Part shown: piece by piece, positions 1 to 5,598 of the stretch
How positions within the stretch are numbered: position 1 is the stretch's first letter
Layout of the letters: every line of letters begins with the position of its first letter
Assembly (NCBI GenBank): GCA_025963955.1
Contig: JAOPZU010000330.1
Location: forward strand, 1 to 9,076
From: Solirubrobacterales bacterium
GTDB lineage: Bacteria > Actinomycetota > Thermoleophilia > Solirubrobacterales > Solirubrobacteraceae
Length of the DNA: 9,076 bases
Reading direction: 5' to 3'
The notes under the pieces: model-generated
Told to the model about the DNA's origin: nothing
The model's input: only the letters and a program-made list of their open reading frames with translations
The model's database searches: none
Translations under genes and position numbers: made by a program

Positions 1-350
1 TCCGCGACCGCACGCACGGTATGCTCCGCGTAGACGAGCGGGACACTCGCGTCGGCCTTGCGGCGCCCGCGGCACTGGTGCACGCGCAGGACGCACAGCG
101 CGGCCCCGGCCACCCCGCCAACGGCGACCGCCGCCACGGGCCGGGCGACGTTGTCGACCCAGCGCCGCGGGTCGCCGATCGCGGCGAGCTCCCAGGCCTC
201 GAGCTCCTCCGCCACCAGGTCGGTCAGGGAGGTCAGCGTGTCGTCCAGCCGCGCGGCGAGGTCCTCGGGCGGCTCGACGGGCGGCAGCGCCCGGCGGAGC
301 ATCGCCTCCAGGTCGAAGGACGGCGGGTCGGCCGGCGCCGGGGCAGCCAT
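1..350 (-). CDS. One-helix membrane protein B, paralog of 895-1185 (partial, 3' end missing)
   Basis: Unrecognised small membrane protein, open for 116 codons from an ATG at 350 to the window edge without a stop. Residues 12-60 are acidic and probably helical (begins FDLEAMLRRALPPVEPPEDL). One hydrophobic segment of about 18 residues follows (71-88, PVAAVAVGGVAGAALCVL), with a GG-x-x-G pattern, then a basic stretch (HQCRGRRK) and at least 20 more residues. About 52 of 78 aligned residues match the protein at 895-1185, so the two are paralogs. B differs by a longer C-terminal tail and by Cys86 and Cys93 close to the membrane. Its ATG overlaps the sigma-factor stop as ATGA, implying translational coupling. 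By position a sigma-factor partner such as an anti-sigma factor is plausible, but I see no zinc-binding HxxxCxxC motif and no known anti-sigma domain. Membrane topology is ambiguous: basic residues after the helix favour a cytoplasmic C-terminus. Confidence 0.8.
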   Translation of the reverse strand, partial: MAAPAPADPPSFDLEAMLRRALPPVEPPEDLAARLDDTLTSLTDLVAEELEAWELAAIGDPRRWVDNVARPVAAVAVGGVAGAALCVLRVHQCRGRRKADASVPLVYAEHTVRAVA

Positions 351-877
351 CAGGCCGGGGCCCCCTGCGCCTGGACGAGGCCCTCCAGCTGCTTGATGGC
401 GCGGTGGATCAGGACCTTGGTGGCGCCGTCGGTCCGCCCCATCGCCCGCGCGATCTCGCGGTTGTCCATGCCGAGGGCGAAGCGCATGATGAGCGCCTCG
501 CGGCGGTCGTCGGGCAGCTGCTGGACGCCTTCGAGGATGCGGGCCAGCTCGTCGCGGCCCTCGACGAGGTCCTCCGTCGTGTGCACGGTCCGCAGGTGCT
601 GCGTGTCGTCGATCGGCGTCTGCGGCTTGCGCGAGCGGTCGCGGTAGAGGTTGGCCGCCAGGTTGTGCGCGATGCGGATGAGCCACGGGCGCAGCGGCCG
701 GCCGTCCGACTCGGCGACGGCGCGCTCGAAGTGCCGGTAGGCCTGCAGGAACGTCTGCTCCGTGAGGTCCTCGGCGTCGTGATGGTTCCCCACGCGGTAG
801 TACGCGTAGGAGTACACGTCCTTCAGGTGCGCGCGGTAGAGCTCGGTGAACTCGCGGTCGAGGGTGGCCTTGTCCAC
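350..877 (-). CDS. ECF-type RNA polymerase sigma factor (sigma-70 family)
   Basis: A 175-aa two-domain sigma factor, the usual ECF length. Region 2 covers about residues 8-85: core-binding region 2.2 around DAEDLTEQTFLQAYRHF (34-50) and the -10-reading region 2.4 around RPWLIRIAHNLAANLYRDRS (63-82). A linker at 86-112 leads to region 4 (about 115-167), whose helix-turn-helix NREIARAMGRTDGATKVLIHRA contacts the -35 element. There is no region 1.1 or 3 and no obvious C-terminal extension. The start is a GTG at 877, 17 bp after the stop of the upstream small protein; no strong Shine-Dalgarno is visible, so reinitiation from the upstream gene is likely. The stop overlaps the next ATG (ATGA at 347-350 region, read on the minus strand). 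It is flanked on both sides by paralogous one-helix membrane proteins. Its target promoters cannot be read from this window. Confidence 0.93.
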   Translation of the reverse strand: MDKATLDREFTELYRAHLKDVYSYAYYRVGNHHDAEDLTEQTFLQAYRHFERAVAESDGRPLRPWLIRIAHNLAANLYRDRSRKPQTPIDDTQHLRTVHTTEDLVEGRDELARILEGVQQLPDDRREALIMRFALGMDNREIARAMGRTDGATKVLIHRAIKQLEGLVQAQGAPA

Positions 878-894
878 CGGGCCAGCCTACGCGG

Positions 895-1185
895 TCAGCG
901 ACGGTGCGCGCGAAGCCGGCCCCGCGCCCGGAGCACGACGAGCGCCGCGCCGGCCACGCCGCCGATGGCGACGGCGGCCACCGGGCGGGTCACGCCCGGG
1001 ATCCAGTTCTTCGGATCACGCATCGCCGACAGCTCCCAGGACTCGAGCTCCTGCTCGGCGAGGTCGGCGATCGAGGTGAGCGTCTGCTCCAGGTGCAGCG
1101 CGAGGTTCTCGGGCGGATCGACGGGCGCGAGCGCGCGGGACAGCAGCGCCTCCAGGTCGAAGCCCTCGAAGGTGAGCTCCGCCAT
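895..1185 (-). CDS. One-helix membrane protein A, paralog of the protein at 1-350
   Basis: A complete 96-aa protein of unrecognised family. Residues 8-60 are acidic and helix-prone (FDLEALLSRALAPVDPPENL, then EQELESWEL). One hydrophobic helix lies at about 68-85 (PVAAVAIGGVAGAALVVL) with a glycine-zipper-like GGVAG, and the protein ends in a strongly basic tail RARGRLRAHRR. Its layout (acidic helical head, Gly-rich C-terminal anchor, Arg-rich end) resembles tail-anchored proteins of the ElaB/YqjD type in shape only; I see no sequence reason to assign that family. The ATG at 1185 overlaps the plsC-gpsA stop as ATGA, and the stop lies 17 bp before the sigma GTG. Context suggests a membrane-tethered partner or antagonist of the sigma factor, which is inference. 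A cytoplasmic head would be needed to bind sigma, yet the basic tail argues by the positive-inside rule for a cytoplasmic C-terminus. Confidence 0.88.
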   Translation of the reverse strand: MAELTFEGFDLEALLSRALAPVDPPENLALHLEQTLTSIADLAEQELESWELSAMRDPKNWIPGVTRPVAAVAIGGVAGAALVVLRARGRLRAHRR

Positions 1186-2849
1186 CAGGCGGCCCTGCTC
1201 GCGCGCCGAGGACGGGTCGGCGCGGTGATCGCCTGGGCCCACGCGGCCGGGTCGTCGACGCCCTCCACGACGGCGGCGAGGCCGGCGAGGGCGGGCGCGC
1301 GCACGCCGGCGCTCTCCATCGCCCGCGCGATGAGCGGGACGACGTGCAGGGACTCGGCGGTCTGGCCGAGCTGCGGCTCGATGTCGGCCCGGGCGACCCC
1401 GCGCCCCAGGAGCTCGCCCGCGCGGCGGTTGCGCGAGGAGGCCTCCACGACCGTGGCGACGAGGTCGCCGGCGCCGGCCAGGCCGGTGAACGTCTCCGGG
1501 CGACCGCCGCGCAGGCGCGTCGCGTAGTCCGCGATCTCGCCGAAGACCTTGCCGGCCGCGGCGCCCGCCGCGTTCGGGCCGGCGACCGCGGCCGCGGAGG
1601 CGGCGAGGACGGCGGCGTTCTTGGCGGTCGCGGCGAGCTCGACGCCGATGACGTCGTCCGTCGCCTCGATCTGGAAGCCGGCGGCGCCAAGGACGTCGCG
1701 GAGCTGCTGCAGGAAGGCCGGGTCGGCACTGGCGGCCACCAGCGAGGCGCCGTTGACGACCGCGTCGATCGCGTGGCCGGGGCCCGCGAGGCAGCCGACC
1801 GCGTCCGTCGCGACGCGCTCGGCGACGTACTCCACCGGTGTCCGGCCGTCGGCGGTGACGACGCCCTTGGAGAGGACGAGGACCCCGGCGCGGGAGCGCA
1901 CGCGGGCGCCGTGCTCGGCGACGGCGGCGGGCAGGTCGTTCGACGGGACGGCGAACACCACGAGATCGGCGGACTCGAGGTCCAGGTCGGCGGCGCGCCC
2001 GACGCGCAGCTCCTCCGGGAGGATCACCCCGGGCAGGTAGCGCGGGTTCTCCCCGCCGGCGGCCGTGATCTCGGCGGCCTGGGCGGCGGTGCGGGTGCCG
2101 AGCTGGACCTCGATGCCGCTGCGCTGCAGCGCCACGGCGATGGACGTGCCCCAGGCGCCGGCGCCCACGACGGCCGCGCGGCGGACGGGCGGCAGCCCGC
2201 CGAGCCACTCCCACTGCAGCATCACGTTCGGCCAGATGCGGTCGGTGACCGCGCCCGCGAGCTCCGCGGACGGCTTGTCGACCTGCGGGAACTGCATCGC
2301 CCGGCCGGCGCGGATGCGGATCTTGTGCGGGCGGATACGCCAGCCGCGGCGCACGCGCTCGGTGCCGATCACGGCGACGGGGACGATCGGGGCGCCGGTC
2401 TCCAGCGCCAGGCGGCCGACGCCGCGCTTGGGGCGGCCGAGTGCGCCGGGACGCACACGGGTGCCCTCGGGGAAGATCAGGACGCAGTCGCCGCGTTCCA
2501 GGATCGCGCGAGCGGTGCTCATCGCGTCCTCGTCCGCGTTGCCGCGGTCGATCGGGAACGCGCCGAGGGCGTTGAGGAACCAGCCCTGCAGGCGCGGGAG
2601 GAAGAGCTCGCGCTTGGCGACGTAGTACATCGGCCGCCGGACCATCGTCGCGATGACGAACGGGTCCAGGAAGGAGCGGTGGTTGGCCGCGAAGATGACC
2701 GGCCCGGACTGCGGGATGTGCTCGCGCCCGATGCGGCTCAGCCGGAAGTACACGTGGAAGAAGGACTGGAAGCTCGCACGCACCAGCCAGTACACCAGCG
2801 GGTTGACCCCGTGGTTGCGGGCACGTTCCAGGTGGGCGTTGCTCGGCAT
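1185..2849 (-). CDS. PlsC-GpsA fusion: 1-acylglycerol-3-phosphate acyltransferase / glycerol-3-phosphate dehydrogenase
   Basis: One uninterrupted 554-aa frame holds two enzymes of phosphatidic acid synthesis. Residues about 15-215 are a PlsC-type acyltransferase: catalytic HX4D (H57, D62 in NHRSFLD), the FPEGTR substrate motif at 126-131, and PIVPVAV at 154-160. Residues about 222-545 are NAD(P)-dependent GpsA: Rossmann VVGAGAWGTS with GxGxxG at 229-234, LSKGV with K328, the second conserved Lys in ELAATAKN (K410), and GAGDL plus SRNR at 459-475. The usual GPSFA loop reads GPGHA here. GpsA reduces dihydroxyacetone phosphate to sn-glycerol-3-phosphate; PlsC acylates lysophosphatidic acid at sn-2, acting at the membrane. 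The hydrophobic, aromatic N-terminus (18-36) probably binds the membrane. No stop lies between the domains. I chose the ATG at 2849 because the frame further upstream (to 3410) is antisense to the 2895 gene and lacks family features. plsC next to gpsA is a known actinobacterial gene order, which explains a fusion. Confidence 0.93.
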   Translation of the reverse strand: MPSNAHLERARNHGVNPLVYWLVRASFQSFFHVYFRLSRIGREHIPQSGPVIFAANHRSFLDPFVIATMVRRPMYYVAKRELFLPRLQGWFLNALGAFPIDRGNADEDAMSTARAILERGDCVLIFPEGTRVRPGALGRPKRGVGRLALETGAPIVPVAVIGTERVRRGWRIRPHKIRIRAGRAMQFPQVDKPSAELAGAVTDRIWPNVMLQWEWLGGLPPVRRAAVVGAGAWGTSIAVALQRSGIEVQLGTRTAAQAAEITAAGGENPRYLPGVILPEELRVGRAADLDLESADLVVFAVPSNDLPAAVAEHGARVRSRAGVLVLSKGVVTADGRTPVEYVAERVATDAVGCLAGPGHAIDAVVNGASLVAASADPAFLQQLRDVLGAAGFQIEATDDVIGVELAATAKNAAVLAASAAAVAGPNAAGAAAGKVFGEIADYATRLRGGRPETFTGLAGAGDLVATVVEASSRNRRAGELLGRGVARADIEPQLGQTAESLHVVPLIARAMESAGVRAPALAGLAAVVEGVDDPAAWAQAITAPTRPRRASRAA

Positions 2850-2894
2850 CGCCTGGGATACCCGCGGCGGGGCTCGAGGGTTACAGTTGACGGC
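2850..2894. promoter_or_regulatory. Divergent promoter region between plsC-gpsA and the 192-aa gene
   Basis: Only 45 bp separate the two divergent start codons. Rightward, TACAGT at 2882-2887 matches the TAnnnT -10 consensus and lies 7 bp before the ATG at 2895, which would give a leaderless or nearly leaderless mRNA; I find no convincing -35 box. Leftward, TATCCC (minus strand, 8 bases before the ATG) is a weaker -10 candidate, also without a clear -35. Neither gene has a good Shine-Dalgarno sequence here. Confidence 0.35.
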
Positions 2895-3473
2895 ATGTCG
2901 ATCGACGCAGCCAAGACCGCCCGCGGGGCCATCGCCGGGGCGGTGGCGGCCCTCGTCTGGGCCGCGCAGCAGCCGCTGGACGAGCGCGCGTTCGGCGTGC
3001 CCTACGACGACACGGAGCTGCTGGGCGCCGCGGTGACCGACGGCCGGGCGGTCCTGCCGGTCGGCTGGCTGCTGCACACGCTCAACGGCGCGGCGTTCGG
3101 TGCGGGCTACGCGAACCTCGCGCCGCGGCTGCCGCTGCCCTCGTGGGCGCGCGGGCCGGCGGTGGCGCTCGTCGAGAGCACGGCCACATGGCCCGGCACG
3201 GCGTTCATCCCGAGGCTCCACCCGCGCGCCGCGCGCTTCCCGAAGCTGTGGGGCTCGCGGAACGCGTTCCTGCAGGCGACGTGGCGCCACCTCCTGTTCG
3301 GCGTCGTGATGGGCGAGCTTGAGCGGCGCCTGAACGCGCCGGAGGTCGAGGAGGTCCCGCCGTCCTACGAGCACGTCGTGTCGACGAACGGCCACGGGTC
3401 GATCGACCACGCGATGGTGACGATCACGCCCGTGGTCAACGGGGGCGGCACGGCGGACGAGACCGACGAGTAG
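2895..3473 (+). CDS. Conserved-looking hypothetical membrane protein, 192 aa
   Basis: I do not recognise a named family. From the ATG at 2895 the protein has an Ala/Gly-rich hydrophobic segment at about 8-26 (ARGAIAGAVAALVWAAQQ), a second at about 53-75 (VLPVGWLLHTLNGAAFGAGY), a third at about 86-101 and a fourth, weaker one at about 126-141 (LLFGVVMGE). This suggests a small multi-pass membrane protein with small-residue helix packing. Conserved-type polar and aromatic positions include PYDDTELLG (36-44), the HTLNG segment, TWPGTAFIPRLHP (98-110) and FLQATWRHLLFG. The last 45 residues are hydrophilic and acidic, ending ETDE, and look disordered. It is divergent from plsC-gpsA and ends 3 bp from the convergent gene at 3477. 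The ATG lacks a Shine-Dalgarno but has a -10-like box 7 bp upstream, consistent with leaderless translation. No function is assigned. Confidence 0.8.
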   Translation: MSIDAAKTARGAIAGAVAALVWAAQQPLDERAFGVPYDDTELLGAAVTDGRAVLPVGWLLHTLNGAAFGAGYANLAPRLPLPSWARGPAVALVESTATWPGTAFIPRLHPRAARFPKLWGSRNAFLQATWRHLLFGVVMGELERRLNAPEVEEVPPSYEHVVSTNGHGSIDHAMVTITPVVNGGGTADETDE

Positions 3474-3476
3474 GTC

Positions 3477-3719
3477 TTACAGGTCGAGGTGCAGCTGGGC
3501 CGTCGGCTTCAGCGGCTCGGGCCGCGGCGGCGCGTCCGGGGTCCCGGCCGCCTTGAAGACCTGCAGGACGTCCCGCAGCGCGAGCGGCCGGGCGGGGCGG
3601 TGGTCGCAGCGCACGATGGTGATCCGCCCCAGCCGGGTGCCCTGCACGACGGCGTGGAACTGACCGCTGCTGTCCTGGGCGAGGACGAGGTCCCCGGGGC
3701 TGATCGGCACGCCGCTCAT
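3477..3719 (-). CDS. Small hypothetical protein, 80 aa, possible SH3-like fold
   Basis: An 80-aa soluble protein without a recognisable named domain. The first 55 residues read like a small beta-barrel: ISPGDLVLAQD, GQFHAVVQGTRLGRITIVRC, then a helix ALRDVLQVFKAAG (47-59). The GDLVLA start, followed by strands carrying charged turns, resembles KOW/SH3-like folds in pattern only. A Pro-rich tail (PDAPPRPEPLKP) ends in LHLDL. The ATG at 3719 is preceded by a TACCCT -10-like box ending 10 bases upstream on the same strand. The gene lies downstream of prfC on the same strand, with about 115 bp between them, and ends 3 bp from the stop of the convergent 2895-3473 gene. Codon use matches its neighbours, and no competing long frame fits better. 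Confidence 0.65.
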   Translation of the reverse strand: MSGVPISPGDLVLAQDSSGQFHAVVQGTRLGRITIVRCDHRPARPLALRDVLQVFKAAGTPDAPPRPEPLKPTAQLHLDL

Positions 3720-3729
3720 CGCTACTTCA

Positions 3730-3735
3730 AGGGTA
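3730..3735 (-). promoter_or_regulatory. Candidate -10 box for the 80-aa gene
   Basis: On the minus strand TACCCT fits TAnnnT and ends 10 bases before the ATG at 3719. No good -35 box is seen at 16-18 bp, so support is weak; read-through from prfC is an alternative. Confidence 0.28.
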
Positions 3736-3788
3736 CGGGCTCAGGCGGCGGTCTCCTGCCCGGGGAGCCGCGATCATCAGCGCGGGAC

Positions 3789-3807
3789 GTCGGCCCCCTC
3801 GGCCGAC
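3789..3807 (-). terminator. Candidate hairpin terminator after prfC
   Basis: A perfect 7-bp inverted repeat, GTCGGCC and GGCCGAC, closes a 5-base loop about 28 bases beyond the prfC stop. A smaller GC hairpin (about 3822-3833, GCCC/GGGC) sits directly after the stop. Neither has a U-tract, so this would be an actinobacterial-style U-less terminator or only an mRNA-stabilising structure. Confidence 0.4.
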
Positions 3808-3834
3808 TGCCGGCGGGAACGGCCCCCCGGGGCG

Positions 3835-5454
3835 TTACCGCGTGAGCATCGTGTCCAGCAGCACGTCGGGATTGCGGTCCTGGAAGAACTGCAGGACGAA
3901 CGGGCTCTGGAAGACGGCCAGGCGCGTGCCGTCGGTGCGGACGAGCACCTCGGCCTGCGAGTGGTGGCGGAGCGCCGCCTCCCCGGCTTCGTCCGTGCGG
4001 CGCGCGGTCGTGTAGGGCGTCGGCTCGAGGCGGATCTCGGCGCCGAACTCGGTCCGCATCCGCTCCTGCGCCACGTCGAACTGGAGCTGGCCGACGCCGC
4101 CCAGGACGGGCGTCGGGTCGCCGTTGACGCGCGTGAGCAGGTGGACGACGCCCTCCTCGTCGAGCTGCTGCAGGCCCTTGCGGAACTGCTTCTGGCGGCC
4201 CGTGTCCGCGTTGCGCGCGAAGGCGAAGAGCTCGGGTGCGAGGCTCGGGATCGGCGGGAAGACGACGGGGCCGGACGCGTAGAGCGTGTCCCCGATCGTC
4301 AGGTCCAGGGCGTTGACGACGCCGATGACGTCGCCGGGCCAGGCCTCCTCCAGGGCGCTGCGCTCCTGCGCGAAGACCTCGTGCGCGTAGGACATCGTGA
4401 ACGGCTTGCCCGTGCGCGCGTTCATGACCTTCATGCCGCGCTCGAAGTGGCCGGAGCAGATGCGCAGGAAGGCCACGCGGTCGCGGTGGCGCGGGTCCGA
4501 GTTCGCCTGGATCTTGAAGACGAAGCCCGAGAACGGGGATTCCAGCGGGCGGTGCCCGCCGTCCACGTCGACGTGCGGGCTCGGTGCGGGCGCGAGGTCG
4601 ATCAGCGCTTCCAGCAGCAGGCCGACGCCGAAGTTCGACACGGCCGAGCCGAAGAAGACGGGCGTCGTGCGGCCGGCCATGAACGCCTCGTGATCGTGGT
4701 CGGCGCCGATGGCGTCCAAGAGCTCGACCTCCTCCTGCGCGGTCGCCCACGCCTCGCCCTCGGCCTCGGCCGCGGCCGCGGGCGTGAGGATCGTCGTCGG
4801 GACGATCTTGCTGCCGCCGGCCACCCGCTCGAAGCGGTGGAACATGCCCGTGCGGCGGTCGATGACGCCGCGGAAGTCGCCGGGAATCCCGACGGGCCAC
4901 GTCAGCGGCGTCGGCTTCAGGCCGAGCGTCTCCTCGATGTGGTCGAGCAGGTGCAGCGGGTCCAGCGCCGGCCGGTCGTACTTGTTGATGAGCGTCAGCA
5001 GCGGGATCTTCCGCGCCTTCGCGACCTCGAAAAGGCGCAGCGTCTGCGGCTCCACGCCCTTCGCGCCGTCCAGGAGCATCACGGCGCTGTCGGCCGCGGC
5101 CAGCACGCGCAGCGTGTCCTCCGAGAAGTCCTTGTGGCCCGGGGTGTCCAGCAGGTTGAAGGTGATGTCGCCCACCGTGAAGTGCAGCGCGGTGGACGTC
5201 ACCGAGATGCCGCGGCGCCGCTCGAGCTCCATCCAGTCCGAGGTGACCTCACGGCCCCGGCTCTTCGAGCGGACCGACCCCGCCTCCTGCACCGCGCCGC
5301 CGTACAGCAGCAGCTTCTCGGTCAGCGTCGTCTTGCCCGCGTACGGGTGGGAGATGATCGCGAACGTCCGCCGGCGGGCGGCCGCGTCCGTCGTGGCGCG
5401 CGCCAGGTTCGCGGTGGTGGCGGCGGTGTTCTCTGGAGTCGTCGGCGTGGCCAT
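3835..5454 (-). CDS. prfC: Peptide chain release factor 3 (RF3), translational GTPase
   Basis: A 539-aa protein, close to the usual RF3 length. RF3 is a class II release factor that uses GTP to eject RF1/RF2 from the ribosome after peptide release. Domain G (about 28-285) shows P-loop SHPYAGKTT (35-43), switch I with RRRGISVTS (79-87), DTPGHKDFSEDT (103-114), NKYDRP (157-162) and the G5-like FFGSAVSNFGV (267-277). Domain II begins around SPFSGFVFKIQAN (306-318), followed by RDRVAFLRICSGHFERGMKV. Domain III carries QKQFRKGLQQL and GGVGQLQFDV (452-461). DTPGHKDFSEDT and GQLQFDV separate RF3 from EF-G. The normally Asp position in SHPDAGKTT is Tyr38. The first 27 residues are a Thr/Ala-rich extension; the ATG at 5454 is the only sensible start. 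It lies 40 bp downstream of the tRNA-Thr gene on the same strand and could be co-transcribed with it. Confidence 0.96.
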   Translation of the reverse strand: MATPTTPENTAATTANLARATTDAAARRRTFAIISHPYAGKTTLTEKLLLYGGAVQEAGSVRSKSRGREVTSDWMELERRRGISVTSTALHFTVGDITFNLLDTPGHKDFSEDTLRVLAAADSAVMLLDGAKGVEPQTLRLFEVAKARKIPLLTLINKYDRPALDPLHLLDHIEETLGLKPTPLTWPVGIPGDFRGVIDRRTGMFHRFERVAGGSKIVPTTILTPAAAAEAEGEAWATAQEEVELLDAIGADHDHEAFMAGRTTPVFFGSAVSNFGVGLLLEALIDLAPAPSPHVDVDGGHRPLESPFSGFVFKIQANSDPRHRDRVAFLRICSGHFERGMKVMNARTGKPFTMSYAHEVFAQERSALEEAWPGDVIGVVNALDLTIGDTLYASGPVVFPPIPSLAPELFAFARNADTGRQKQFRKGLQQLDEEGVVHLLTRVNGDPTPVLGGVGQLQFDVAQERMRTEFGAEIRLEPTPYTTARRTDEAGEAALRHHSQAEVLVRTDGTRLAVFQSPFVLQFFQDRNPDVLLDTMLTR

Positions 5455-5466
5455 CGGCAGCCGACC

Positions 5467-5472
5467 ACGGTA
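5467..5472 (-). promoter_or_regulatory. Candidate -10 box for prfC
   Basis: TACCGT on the minus strand fits TAnnnT and ends 12 bases before the prfC ATG, between the tRNA and prfC. No matching -35 box is visible, and transcription from the tRNA promoter is equally possible. Confidence 0.28.
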
Positions 5473-5494
5473 GAGGACGGGGGCACGCGGAGAG

Positions 5495-5568
5495 AGCCGG
5501 AGACGGGATTCGAACCCGTGGCCTTTGCTTTACAAGAGCACTGCTCTACCGAACTGAGCTACTCCGGC
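5495..5568 (-). tRNA. tRNA-Thr (anticodon UGU)
   Basis: The complete cloverleaf folds on the minus strand. The acceptor stem pairs GCCGGAG with CTCCGGC. The D arm is GCTC/GAGC with a 9-base loop. The anticodon loop CTTGTAA gives anticodon TGT, which reads ACA (Thr). The variable loop is 5 bases, and the T arm is ACGGG-TTCGAAT-CCCGT. The first anticodon-stem pair (27-43) is a G-A mismatch and the other four pair normally. The discriminator base is U, and CCA is not encoded, so it must be added by nucleotidyltransferase. It sits between the J-domain gene and prfC, all on the same strand. Confidence 0.97.
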
Positions 5569-5581
5569 GGGAGGCTCGTGC

Positions 5582-5587
5582 ATCCTA
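5582..5587 (-). promoter_or_regulatory. Candidate -10 box of the tRNA-Thr promoter
   Basis: TAGGAT on the minus strand fits TAnnnT and lies 13 bases before the mature tRNA 5' end, which fits a short leader removed by RNase P. No convincing -35 hexamer is present at 17 bp. It lies between the tRNA and the stop of the J-domain gene. Confidence 0.38.
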
Positions 5588-5598
5588 CGCCAGCCCGC

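Noticed and set aside
895..1185. Assigning protein A to the ElaB/YqjD-like tail-anchored family
   Set aside because: Only the overall shape (helical head, Gly-rich anchor, Arg-rich end) is alike; no diagnostic sequence is seen.
21..1228. Plus-strand frames over the sigma operon
   Set aside because: They are antisense to the sigma factor and the A/B paralogs, whose similarity to each other shows that the minus strand is coding.
1344..2894. Long plus-strand open frame running into the 192-aa gene
   Set aside because: It is antisense to the well-supported PlsC-GpsA fusion, its translation is Arg/Gly/Ala-rich low complexity, and membrane-protein features begin only at 2895.
2850..3410. N-terminal extension of the PlsC-GpsA frame by 187 codons
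   Set aside because: It lies antisense to the 2895-3473 gene and is Arg-rich with no domain; PlsC proteins normally begin near the chosen ATG at 2849.
3722..4900. 392-codon minus-strand frame inside prfC
   Set aside because: An Arg/Pro-rich +1 shadow of prfC, which itself is intact with all GTPase motifs.
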